Positions 50,174 to 57,995 of a stretch of DNA of 64,000 nt are shown here, one piece after another. This DNA is from Vibrio sp. 99-8-1. Lineage in GTDB: Bacteria; Pseudomonadota; Gammaproteobacteria; Enterobacterales; Vibrionaceae. A program made the translations under genes and the position numbers. Location: NCBI RefSeq assembly GCF_013114595.1, contig NZ_VTXE01000003.1, positions 124,001 to 188,000 of the forward strand, read 5' to 3'. The notes under the pieces were generated by a model. That model made no database searches. It was not told the DNA's origin and worked only from the letters and a program-made list of their open reading frames with translations. Within the stretch, counting starts at the first letter, position 1. Each line of letters starts with the position of its first letter.

Positions 50174-51505
50174 ATGGTAATGCCAGACATCCAAAAACTT
50201 TCCCAGACATTTCCCATCATTAATCAGCTTATCGCACTTGAAGAAGTGAGTTGGTTTAATCCAAATATCACCAGCCTTAAAGAGGGGTTGCCCTATGTAG
50301 GCTTGGATGCAACTGATATCCAGCAAGCAAGTGATCGATTAATGCGATTTGCTCCCTTTATAGCAAAAACGTTTCCTGAAACTATGGAAAGTCAGGGGAT
50401 TATTGAGTCTGACGTTGTAGACATTCCATTAATGCAAGCCAGCTTGGCGCAGCAGTACGATACTGCCATTTCGGGACGATTGATGCTGAAAAAGGATAGC
50501 CATTTGCCTATTTCTGGTTCAATTAAAGCCCGTGGTGGTATCTATGAAGTACTCACGCATGCAGAGAAACTGGCAATAGAAGCGAATTTGCTCGCCACAA
50601 CTGATGACTACAGCAAGCTGGCGACGGATGAATGCAAAGCGTTTTTTAAACAACATAGCATCGCGGTTGGTTCAACAGGCAACCTTGGTATGTCAATTGG
50701 TATTATGAGTGCTAAGTTGGGCTTTTCTGTTTCGGTTCATATGTCTTCCGATGCGCGAGAGTGGAAAAAAAGAACGCTCCGAAAACATGGTGTCAATGTC
50801 ATTGAGTATGATGAAGATTATGGCGTGGCAGTTGAACAAGGCCGTAAGGAGGCGGAAAGTGATCCGAACTGTTTCTTTATTGATGACGAAAACTCGCAAA
50901 CACTTTTTCTCGGTTATGCCGTGGCCGGAGAACGAGTAAAGCAGCAGTTTGAGGATTTAAACATCAAAGTAGATAGCGAGCATCCGCTGTTTGTATATTT
51001 GCCTTGTGGTGTAGGTGGTGGTCCCGGAGGGGTGGCGTTTGGATTAAAGATGGCATTTGGCGATCACGTGCACTGCATTTTTGCTGAGCCGACACACTCT
51101 CCTTGTATGTTGCTTGGTGTGCACACTGGTTTACATGACGGCATCTCAGTACAAGAAATTGGCATTGATAATATCACTGCGGCGGATGGTTTAGCGGTTG
51201 GTCGCGCTTCAGGGTTTGTGGGGCGTGCGATGGAACGTTTGCTTGATGGCTACTACACCATAACCGATGAGCGTATGTATCAGCACCTTGCACAATTGAG
51301 TGAGTTGGAAGATATTCAACTGGAACCTTCTGCCCTAGCGGGATTAATCGGCCCGATAAAAGTGGAGCAAACCCGAGAATACAAAGAGCGTTTAGGGCTA
51401 GAACCGGACAAAATGAAGCATGCTACGCATCTGGTTTGGGCAACCGGAGGAGGAATGGTTCCTGTTGAGGAGATGTTGTCGTATCTCAATCATTCTGCAG
51501 ATTAA
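50174..51505 (+). CDS. dsdA: D-serine ammonia-lyase
   Basis: A close full-length match to E. coli DsdA by recall: [28 protein letters not shown] [17 protein letters not shown] with the PLP lysine K118, [29 protein letters not shown] and ATGGGMVP. Using ATG 50174 places the lysine at 118 as in E. coli; an ATG at 50180 is possible and the TTG at 50156 is less likely. It turns D-serine into pyruvate and ammonia. No dsdC or dsdX gene is beside it, so regulation and uptake lie elsewhere. Confidence 0.95.
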   Translation: MVMPDIQKLSQTFPIINQLIALEEVSWFNPNITSLKEGLPYVGLDATDIQQASDRLMRFAPFIAKTFPETMESQGIIESDVVDIPLMQASLAQQYDTAISGRLMLKKDSHLPISGSIKARGGIYEVLTHAEKLAIEANLLATTDDYSKLATDECKAFFKQHSIAVGSTGNLGMSIGIMSAKLGFSVSVHMSSDAREWKKRTLRKHGVNVIEYDEDYGVAVEQGRKEAESDPNCFFIDDENSQTLFLGYAVAGERVKQQFEDLNIKVDSEHPLFVYLPCGVGGGPGGVAFGLKMAFGDHVHCIFAEPTHSPCMLLGVHTGLHDGISVQEIGIDNITAADGLAVGRASGFVGRAMERLLDGYYTITDERMYQHLAQLSELEDIQLEPSALAGLIGPIKVEQTREYKERLGLEPDKMKHATHLVWATGGGMVPVEEMLSYLNHSAD

Positions 51506-51507
51506 CC

Positions 51508-51547
51508 AAGTGACCTGAAGATTAGCTAAGTGGCCTGAATATTAGCT
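51508..51547 (+). repeat. 20-bp tandem duplication after dsdA
   Basis: AGTGACCTGAAGATTAGCTA is followed by AGTGGCCTGAATATTAGCTA (18 of 20 identical) and a partial AGTGA. It starts three bases past the dsdA stop codon, before the terminator. Confidence 0.8.
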
Positions 51548-51554
51548 AAGTGAT

Positions 51555-51580
51555 AAAGCGCGTACTAGAAACCGCGCTTT
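51555..51580. terminator. terminator of dsdA
   Basis: AAAGCGCG (51555-51562) pairs with CGCGCTTT (51573-51580). The T-tract is within the stem end. It lies between dsdA and the convergent glycosylase gene. Confidence 0.7.
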
Positions 51581-51670
51581 CATCTAATTGTATAAGGCTA
51601 GCTAACTGCGCTAATCGAGATCTTGTTTACAGCGTATGTATTAATATGTGTTGCCTGTTAAAAGCAGTAA

Positions 51671-52279
51671 CTATTTATCACGATGATAATACTGCCAAAG
51701 AAATAGTGCCCCAGCACTTTGCCAAGGGGACCAATGCTTAATGAGCTCTCTTGCCTGTTTTGCAGTGGGTTTAGCTTCGAGCCCTTTTAACTCCCCCAGT
51801 GCAATCAGCAACCCTAAATCGTCAGCGGGAAAGATGTTTTGTCTGGAGAGGGAGAAGAGTAGGTAGATTTCTGCGCTCCAACGCCCAAACCCTTTTAATT
51901 GAATGATAGACGCAATCGCCTCTTCGTCACTGAGTTGTTCAAGCTCCTCAATATTAAATGTGCCACTGACCACTGCTTCTGCTAAGCCTTTGGCATATTC
52001 TACTTTTCGCCAAGATAATCCGGCCTCTCTTAACTGCTGATCTGACACTGCTAAGAGGTTTTGAGCGGTAACATCGCCAAGCAATAACTCAACGCGTTGC
52101 TGTATTGCCGCGGCAACTTTTATTGATAATTGCTGGCTGATAATGGTGGAAAGAAAGGTTTCAAAGCCGGGAGGTCGAGTACGTAGTGGTGGCAGTCCGA
52201 TCTCTTTATATGCGTTGGCAATGTCTTCATCGACATTACATAGCGCAGTCATACTTTGGCGAAGCGTTTCATCATTCAT
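51671..52279 (-). CDS. DNA-3-methyladenine glycosylase, AlkA-like (202 aa)
   Basis: An HhH-GPD DNA glycosylase: STIISQQLSIKVAAAIQ, helix-hairpin-helix LKGFGRWSAEIYLLFSL, and the catalytic aspartate in FPADDLGLL. At 202 residues it lacks the N-terminal domain of E. coli AlkA, like the short bacterial AlkA/MAG forms. It excises alkylated purines. It is divergent from ada, with a 190-base gap, so both may be part of one adaptive response. Confidence 0.88.
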   Translation of the reverse strand: MNDETLRQSMTALCNVDEDIANAYKEIGLPPLRTRPPGFETFLSTIISQQLSIKVAAAIQQRVELLLGDVTAQNLLAVSDQQLREAGLSWRKVEYAKGLAEAVVSGTFNIEELEQLSDEEAIASIIQLKGFGRWSAEIYLLFSLSRQNIFPADDLGLLIALGELKGLEAKPTAKQARELIKHWSPWQSAGALFLWQYYHRDK

Positions 52280-52468
52280 AATGAGTGTTTATTTGCTGGT
52301 GTTAATTCTTATTATGCTAGTGGATTTTTATTGGTTGTAACATCTGATTTTTGCAACATAGCGCATTTAAAGCCGACTATTTTAAATTAGGTTGACCAGA
52401 ATCGGATGGAACAAGAGTGTAACCTGAGGTTTAATGACAGTACGAAACATGAAAACGGGCTGATAAAT

Positions 52469-53530
52469 ATGTTATCTGAAATCGAAATGGAACAGGCTAT
52501 TGCTAAACGTGATAAATCGGCTGATGGACGATTTGTTTATGGCGTAGTGACAACATCGATTTTTTGTCGACCTTCATGTTCATCTAAGCCAGCAAAAACG
52601 GAGAACTTACGATTTTTCTATGAGGTAGAGCAGGCCATGTTAGCCGGGTATCGACCATGCAAACGGTGTTGTCCTGCTGGACGCGATGAGAAAATGGACT
52701 GCCTAATTAAAGTGGCCAGATATATTGAGAACCATGGTGATGAGCAGATGACTTTAACATCGCTGGCTGAGATGTTTGATTTGTCCTCATCTACTTTACA
52801 GAGAAAGTTTAAACAAGCATTCGGAGTCTCTCCAAAGCATTATCAAGATGCAGTTCGGATGGGACATTTCAAAAGATCGCTAAAAGAAGGTGACGGTGTA
52901 ACAGAAGCTATTTTTGCTGCTGGATTTGGGTCCATAAGCCGAGTTTACGGCGAAGCAACGCGAAATATAGGTATGTCTCCAAAAGCGTATAAAGACGGAG
53001 GGACAGGAGAGGTCATTCATTATGCTGTCCGTCAAACTCAGTTGGGTTTTATGCTAATGGCCGCAACAGAGAAAGGAGTCTGCTTTGTGCAGTTTGCTGA
53101 TGATGAACCGGCGTTGCTCACTCAACTGCAAGTGGAGTTTCCTAAAGCCCAACTTACGCTCTCTTTAGCCAAAGATAGTGTTGAGCTAGACCATTGGATT
53201 GACGCTCTAGAGCAACATATTGATCAAGGGGCACCAAGACCTGAGCTGCCTCTGGATATTCGCGGAACGGTATTTCAGATTCAGGTGTGGCGTTTTCTAT
53301 TAAGCATTCAAGATGGAAGTACCGTCAGCTATGCGGATGTTGCAGTTGGAATAGATAAACCTAAAGCAGTTAGAGCGGCGGCTTCTGCTTGTGGAAAAAA
53401 CAGAATTGCTGTTCTAATCCCGTGTCATCGTGTGCTAAGAGGCGATGGCAGTTTGGGTGGTTATCGTTGGGGGCAGGAAAGAAAAAAAGAGTTGCTAGAG
53501 AAAGAGAAAGCCATAACGCCCATAAAGTAA
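52469..53530 (+). CDS. ada: bifunctional Ada regulator / O6-methylguanine-DNA methyltransferase
   Basis: From the ATG at 52469 the protein is 353 residues, as E. coli Ada (354). An earlier ATG (52406) adds 21 residues without family support. Domains in order: the methylphosphotriester-accepting zinc domain (SIFCRPSCSS, YRPCKRCCPAG), an AraC-type helix-turn-helix (LASLAEMF-like TSLAEMFDLSSSTLQRKF) and the methyltransferase with acceptor Cys in LIPCHRVLRG. Methylation of the N-terminal cysteine should turn it into an activator of itself and the divergent glycosylase. A weak Ada-box-like ATAGCGCA lies at 52358-52365. Confidence 0.93.
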   Translation: MLSEIEMEQAIAKRDKSADGRFVYGVVTTSIFCRPSCSSKPAKTENLRFFYEVEQAMLAGYRPCKRCCPAGRDEKMDCLIKVARYIENHGDEQMTLTSLAEMFDLSSSTLQRKFKQAFGVSPKHYQDAVRMGHFKRSLKEGDGVTEAIFAAGFGSISRVYGEATRNIGMSPKAYKDGGTGEVIHYAVRQTQLGFMLMAATEKGVCFVQFADDEPALLTQLQVEFPKAQLTLSLAKDSVELDHWIDALEQHIDQGAPRPELPLDIRGTVFQIQVWRFLLSIQDGSTVSYADVAVGIDKPKAVRAAASACGKNRIAVLIPCHRVLRGDGSLGGYRWGQERKKELLEKEKAITPIK

Positions 53531-53532
53531 GT

Positions 53533-53566
53533 CAGCTTTAGATAATAGTGCATTGATCTAAAGCTG
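53533..53566. terminator. terminator of ada
   Basis: CAGCTTTAGAT (53533-53543) pairs with ATCTAAAGCTG (53556-53566), beginning three bases past the ada stop codon. It also faces the end of the convergent ABM gene. Confidence 0.7.
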
Positions 53567-53589
53567 CTACCGGCATCATCTGCCCAGTG

Positions 53590-53880
53590 TTAACCCACTT
53601 TGGTCATTTCATTGAGAGTAAATTCCTTCACCAGCCCCTCGGTTGCCGCTACGTATTTTGCTATGTGGGCACTCTCTAAGTGAGCTTGTAATAACTCGCG
53701 AGATTCCCAGTTTTCATAAAAAACAAAATGTGCTGGATTCTCATTGTTTTGGTGAAGGTCGTAAGTGATACAACCTTTTTCTGCGCGAGTAATGTCAATC
53801 AGCTTAAGCAGCTCTGCTTTAACGAATTCAACTTTGTCTTCATTGGCAATGATGTTTGCCACTATGGTTAATGCTGTCAT
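53590..53880 (-). CDS. antibiotic biosynthesis monooxygenase domain protein (96 aa)
   Basis: A minimal YgiN-type monomer: TIVANIIANEDKVEFVKAELL, EKGCITYDLHQNNENPAHFVF and YENWESRELLQAHLESAHI. This pattern (E-x-GC, YExW, H-x-x-S-x-H) fits dimeric ABM quinol monooxygenases. It stands alone between two terminators or gaps. Substrate unknown; protection against quinol or reactive carbonyl stress is the usual guess for the group. Confidence 0.85.
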   Translation of the reverse strand: MTALTIVANIIANEDKVEFVKAELLKLIDITRAEKGCITYDLHQNNENPAHFVFYENWESRELLQAHLESAHIAKYVAATEGLVKEFTLNEMTKVG

Positions 53881-54053
53881 CAGTATTTCCTATACAGGTA
53901 TTAAAGTGTTTGTTTAACTGAGGAAATAATAAACTTAATATATTAAGAGATACAGCTTACTGACAGAATCTTTATCTCATTGCTATTTGACGTTGAGAGA
54001 AGAAGGGAGGAAAAAGTGCAAAATGGAGTGAGCATTTTGCACTTTACATTTAA

Positions 54054-55181
54054 CTATGCGTACTGCTTAACCAGTTGATTCCACAGGATACGTTGTTGTT
54101 GAACACGCAACTTGATTTGCTGGTACTCAAGCTTAGCAACGCTGTGTTCATAACGTTGAGATAGTTTCTCTTTGTTGTATGAAAGTAGCTTTTTCTTAAC
54201 TGAATAGTACTCACTCATGTGAGAAAAGAGCGTATCAAATTCCTCTTGTAGCTTGGTGACTATCAGTTGTTGGTTAGGACGAGCTTGCAAATTGTTTTTC
54301 GCTTTGCTTAATAAAACAAGTGCTTTCGCTTTTTCAATTTTAAGCTTAGGCGTTACCCGCAAGTTTTTTGCCAAACCTAGCCAGTGACAACTTTTAATTA
54401 GCCATTTGGTTGGATCGTACTGCCACCATAAGATGCCGTTTCGGTAATCTCCCTCAAAGATATGATGGAAGTTATGGTACCCCTCTCCAAAGGTGAAAAT
54501 CGCGAGAATGCCGTTATCTCTAGCGGTATTTTTTACCGTATAAGGCTGCGTTCCCCAAATGTGAGCGAGAGAGTTGATGAAAAAAGTAGAGTGGTGGCTA
54601 AGGAACAGTCGAACGGCTCCGACAATAAGCAGCATACCGATAATATCGTTGTAGATTATTCCCAGCGCAAGAGGAATGCCGATGTTGGTTAATACCGCCA
54701 GTGCCAAATAGTATTTGTGCTGCCACATAACAATATGATCTTTTTGCAGATCTCGGCAGTTTCTATAGTCGGAGTAAGTGGCGTGGTTATAGTTGCGAAG
54801 CATCCAACCAATATGCGAGTACCAAAATCCCATTTTCGCAGAGTAGGGGTCTTTATGGTTATCATCGACAAATTTGTGGTGTGGCCTATGGTCGGAAGAC
54901 CAGTGCAAGGCACTATTTTGCAAAGCGAATGCCCCGCCAATTGCGTAGATCCAACGCAGAGAGGCATGAGCTTCATAGGCTTTGTGAGCCCATAACCGGT
55001 GGTAGCCAGCGGTTATAGAAAGGTTGCAAAAGCTAAAGGTTATAAAGAACCAAATCGCGTGAGACCATCCGTAACCATTGTAGTAGCCATATATAGGAGC
55101 GGCGACCAATGCCAGCAACGCGACCGACAGAAATACAATAACATTTAACCAAATTAAAGGTGGTTTACTACTCGAATCCAT
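54054..55181 (-). CDS. acyl-CoA desaturase, delta-9 (SCD) type (375 aa)
   Basis: The three histidine boxes of membrane desaturases are intact: HRLWAH (61-66), HRPHH (98-102) and HNFHH (about 236-240), with four membrane helices. It introduces a double bond into an acyl chain at the inner membrane, using an electron donor not encoded nearby. After about residue 290 a helical, glutamine- and lysine-rich tail (YEHSVAKLEYQQIKLRVQQQ) extends the protein beyond the catalytic core. The tail may be a coiled coil for partner binding. Confidence 0.9.
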   Translation of the reverse strand: MDSSSKPPLIWLNVIVFLSVALLALVAAPIYGYYNGYGWSHAIWFFITFSFCNLSITAGYHRLWAHKAYEAHASLRWIYAIGGAFALQNSALHWSSDHRPHHKFVDDNHKDPYSAKMGFWYSHIGWMLRNYNHATYSDYRNCRDLQKDHIVMWQHKYYLALAVLTNIGIPLALGIIYNDIIGMLLIVGAVRLFLSHHSTFFINSLAHIWGTQPYTVKNTARDNGILAIFTFGEGYHNFHHIFEGDYRNGILWWQYDPTKWLIKSCHWLGLAKNLRVTPKLKIEKAKALVLLSKAKNNLQARPNQQLIVTKLQEEFDTLFSHMSEYYSVKKKLLSYNKEKLSQRYEHSVAKLEYQQIKLRVQQQRILWNQLVKQYA

Positions 55182-55321
55182 TTTCCATATGCCATTTGAG
55201 TGAACAGTTGTACGCTAGAATATCAGCGTACAACTGTTCACTCAACCTGCAAGCCACAAGTTTTTGAGTTAAGTCTTATTCTCATGCAATCCATATCGAA
55301 CAACTTGCGTAACCTTATTAA

Positions 55322-55654
55322 CTAAGCTTTTTTAACGTATTTTGCGGTGACCAACATCTCACCAGCACCATCCAATTTGCAATCTAATTGGTGATCCTTT
55401 CCTTCGATAATACGTTTTATTACGCCTTTGGTGCCTATTTTAAGGTTGAGTGAACTGCCTTTCACTTTGAGATCTTTCACTAGCGTAATTTTATCACCCT
55501 GTTCGAGCTGCTTTCCGTTGACATCATGTACCGTAAATTGATTTTCAGCTTCTTCAATTGGGTTCCACTCATAGGCACATTCAGGGCAAACGAGGTGAGC
55601 TTGATCTTGATAAACATACTCAGAGCGGCAATTGGGACAAGGAGGAAATGACAT
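55322..55654 (-). CDS. yjdM: YjdM/PhnA family zinc-ribbon protein (110 aa)
   Basis: A zinc ribbon with CPNC (6-9) and CPEC (23-26) opens the protein, followed by WNPIEEAENQF, DVNGKQLEQGDKITLVKDLKVKG (cut here to QGDKITLVKDLKVKG) and a final beta domain ending ILVTAKYVKKA-like MLVTAKYVKKA. The length is typical. Despite the old name phnA, no phosphonate genes are present; function is unresolved. Single gene. Confidence 0.9.
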   Translation of the reverse strand: MSFPPCPNCRSEYVYQDQAHLVCPECAYEWNPIEEAENQFTVHDVNGKQLEQGDKITLVKDLKVKGSSLNLKIGTKGVIKRIIEGKDHQLDCKLDGAGEMLVTAKYVKKA

Positions 55655-55977
55655 TATTGGTGACTTCTACTGGTTAATTTGTTTGGTATTTTAATGAATT
55701 GCTGTGCTCAGTCTATTCATTATTCGAGGTGAATTATCTATAGAACACCGTCAGTATTACAGCCAGTACAGGAAGCGGATGATATTTTCTATCTTCTTGG
55801 TTCATATGCATAGCATCAGTTTACGTTCGACACCTAACAAGTTTTGCCTAATGTTGAATCTGTTTGGTGATAGATTGCATTTTTTGTTGAACCATAACAG
55901 TTGGCGTTTTTGAGGTGGCATTGCCCCATTCCTTACTAGGGATGCCAATTTGCCGATTTCAACTTACTGAATAGTTT
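55655..55977. other. intergenic region with a weak hairpin
   Basis: No credible gene is seen. Near 55914-55944 an imperfect hairpin pairs GGCAT..CCC with GGG.ATGCC. A 69-codon frame at 55704-55913 has no ribosome site or family features and is left out. Confidence 0.4.
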
Positions 55978-56316
55978 TCAGTCTATTCGAGTAATAAAGG
56001 TTTGCTCGTCATCCACAAAAGCCACAAAACCGTCGCAATAGATAAACACTCGACCACGCCCCTCAACTAGGCAGGCAAGCTGTGGATTCAAATCTTCTTC
56101 ATTATCCGGGCTTTGAAAAGTGCCAGTATCGGTGATTACGCCGTTGAGTGTAGGCAAATATCCATAAGTGCGCTTGGCTTGATCAATCAAGCTCAATTCG
56201 CTGGCGGTAGAGAAGCATAAGGGGATCGCACCGGCATCTTCGATAAATAGAGTTTTCAGTTCTTCAAAAGCTGTAATCACCAGCCAGTCGATACCGTTTA
56301 CATGATGGATAAACAT
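55978..56316 (-). CDS. hypothetical protein (112 aa)
   Basis: A soluble alpha/beta protein with two tryptophan/acidic segments (DWLVITAFEELKTLFIE, SELSLIDQAKRTYGY) and an end rich in beta strand (GRGRVFIYCDGFVAFVDDE). No signal, membrane span or recognised motif. The start has a GAGAAACT-like weak site. It stands alone. I do not recognise the family. Confidence 0.55.
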   Translation of the reverse strand: MFIHHVNGIDWLVITAFEELKTLFIEDAGAIPLCFSTASELSLIDQAKRTYGYLPTLNGVITDTGTFQSPDNEEDLNPQLACLVEGRGRVFIYCDGFVAFVDDEQTFITRID

Positions 56317-56511
56317 AGAGTTTCTCGGTAATTCTGATGCGGAGATTCTATCATTATCAGGAGCAGAACGTAGTAGAGATTTAGTTGTTAAAGATGAAAC
56401 TCTCAGGTTGTAGACCTAAATACAGCCATACTTCGACCACCAACGAAGTATCAAGAAATCCGTCTGTTAATATGACCAAATCAGTTGAGCCAGACCAAAG
56501 AGAAATAAAAT

Positions 56512-56856
56512 ATGATTGCTGTAATTTTTGAAGTTCAGATTGCTGAAGGTAAAACAGCAGAATACTTAGCTATTGCCAATGAAATAAAATCACAATTAAC
56601 AGACATTGATGGTTTTATCTCCGTTGAACGCTTTCAAAGCCTGACTAATGAAGGAAAGGTGCTATCCTTATCGTTTTGGGAAAATGAAGACGCGATTCAA
56701 GAGTGGCGTGCATTAGAGTCGCATAGATTTGCACAAATTAAAGGGCGCGGTGGCGTATTTAAAGACTATAGATTGAGGGTGGCGGGCGTTATAAGAGATT
56801 ATGGCATGAACCATCGCTCTGAAGCCCCTAAAGATAGTATCGACGCGCATGGATGA
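56512..56856 (+). CDS. antibiotic biosynthesis monooxygenase domain protein (114 aa)
   Basis: ABM fold: VIFEVQIAEGKTAEYLAIANE, DIDGFISVERFQSLTNEGK and LSFWENEDAIQEWRALESHR with a C-terminal FKDYRLRVAGVIRDYG. This variant keeps the family's ExW and His positions. AAAGAGAAAT precedes the ATG. It is followed 75 bases later by an ArsR-type regulator on the same strand, which probably controls it. Third ABM member in the window, of a distinct subgroup. Confidence 0.85.
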   Translation: MIAVIFEVQIAEGKTAEYLAIANEIKSQLTDIDGFISVERFQSLTNEGKVLSLSFWENEDAIQEWRALESHRFAQIKGRGGVFKDYRLRVAGVIRDYGMNHRSEAPKDSIDAHG

Positions 56857-56931
56857 TATAACGAAATTGATCATTGTCACCAGTCACTATACATTGACTG
56901 CATCTACCATAGAGTCATAGGCGCCCTAAAT

Positions 56932-57639
56932 TTGAGCAAGCAAGATAACCTTTCAGGTGAGCTAGAAAACTACAGTCAAGAAGCCGACATGGCAGCACTA
57001 GCGGCAGCCATGTCTGATACTTCAAGGATGAAGATTCTATGTGCCCTTATGGATGGAAGAGCTTGGACAGCAACGGAGTTAAGCGCTGTTGCTGGCATTG
57101 CAGCATCGACAGCCAGTTCTCACCTATCACGTTTGGTAAAAGCGAACCTATTGATATGCTTATCTCAGGGACGGCATCGATATTTTCGTTTGTCTAACAA
57201 CAACATAGCCTCCTTGCTGGAAGGTATGATGGGAGTGACTTTTCAGGCAAATAATCCTGCGCGCTCGAAAGTTCCTGAAGAACTACTGACAGCAAGAACT
57301 TGCTACGATCACTTAGCTGGAGACATAGCCGTAAAATTGTACGACTCACTAGTTTCAAACGGTTGGCTTGAAAATGATGGTAGTGATCTAACCGTGCAAG
57401 GGAAAGCCAAGTTTCTAAAGCTCGGTATTCGCCTCGAAGTAAAAACTAAACGTAAAAAATGTTGCCCATGTTTAGACTGGAGTGAGCGAAAGTATCACCT
57501 TGGTGGATTTTTAGGATCATCGTTACTCGAATTTCTTGAAACCTATAATTGGATAGAACGCGTATCGGGATACCGTGAAGTAACTATTACACCTAAAGGT
57601 TATCAAGAGCTAAATCATCACTTTCAGATTAGCAAGTAA
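56932..57639 (+). CDS. ArsR family winged-helix regulator (235 aa)
   Basis: The winged helix is typical: SDTSRMKILCALMDGRAWTA, then ELSAVAGIAASTASSHLSRL and LICLSQGRHRYFRL. A C-terminal domain of about 110 residues (CYDHLAGDIAVKLYDSL, KCCPCLDWSERKYHLGG) ends the protein, longer than metal-sensing ArsR members. The CCPC cluster might hold zinc or sense oxidants. The start TTG 56932 is weak; ATG 56986 is a later alternative. It probably regulates the ABM gene upstream. Confidence 0.82.
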   Translation: MSKQDNLSGELENYSQEADMAALAAAMSDTSRMKILCALMDGRAWTATELSAVAGIAASTASSHLSRLVKANLLICLSQGRHRYFRLSNNNIASLLEGMMGVTFQANNPARSKVPEELLTARTCYDHLAGDIAVKLYDSLVSNGWLENDGSDLTVQGKAKFLKLGIRLEVKTKRKKCCPCLDWSERKYHLGGFLGSSLLEFLETYNWIERVSGYREVTITPKGYQELNHHFQISK

Positions 57640-57756
57640 AGCTTCTAATCTCATTTATGTTGCTTCTGTTCAATAGTGAGCTAGCTCAGATTTTCCCCAA
57701 AACGTTTTAGCGGAATGATTCCCATTAAAATGCTGAGCTTCATTTTTCCTTAGAAA

Positions 57757-57909
57757 ATGTTATCTGAAATGCGTGCGCAAATTGGTCAGTTGATGCCGTG
57801 CCAATACACGGGCAGTTACACCAACGGCAACACTGAATTGGTTCACCTTGATGCAAGACCAGGGCGAAGTGATCCAAGAAAGACAAAAACGCCCTCCAAG
57901 CGATTCTAA
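57757..57909 (+). other. orphan 50-codon ORF, possible gene remnant
   Basis: The frame reads MLSEMRAQIGQLMPCQY and then YTNGNTELVHLDARPG, DPRKTKTPSKRF. The composition looks coding, but no start signal or family is recognised. It could be the end of a decayed gene at the edge of the accessory block. The rest of 57640-57995 is the terminator below. Confidence 0.25.
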
Positions 57910-57923
57910 GTTATGAAAAATGC

Positions 57924-57960
57924 AAAGCCCTTGCTCATGTCGTGAGCGAGGGCTTTCTTT
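57924..57960. terminator. stem-loop terminator
   Basis: AAAGCCCTTGCTCA (57924-57937) pairs with TGAGCGAGGGCTTT (57943-57956) with one mismatch, followed by CTTT. It lies 39 bases past the stop codon of the leftward KAP NTPase and could serve either side. Confidence 0.7.
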
Positions 57961-57995
57961 GGAATTAAACGTCGTTTAAACGATTTCAAACAGGG

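Noticed and set aside
51550..51741. 63-codon ORF after dsdA
   Set aside because: It starts inside the dsdA terminator and overlaps the glycosylase gene on the other strand.
55704..55913. 69-codon plus-strand ORF
   Set aside because: No ribosome site, no family features and a composition typical of chance frames in AT-rich DNA.
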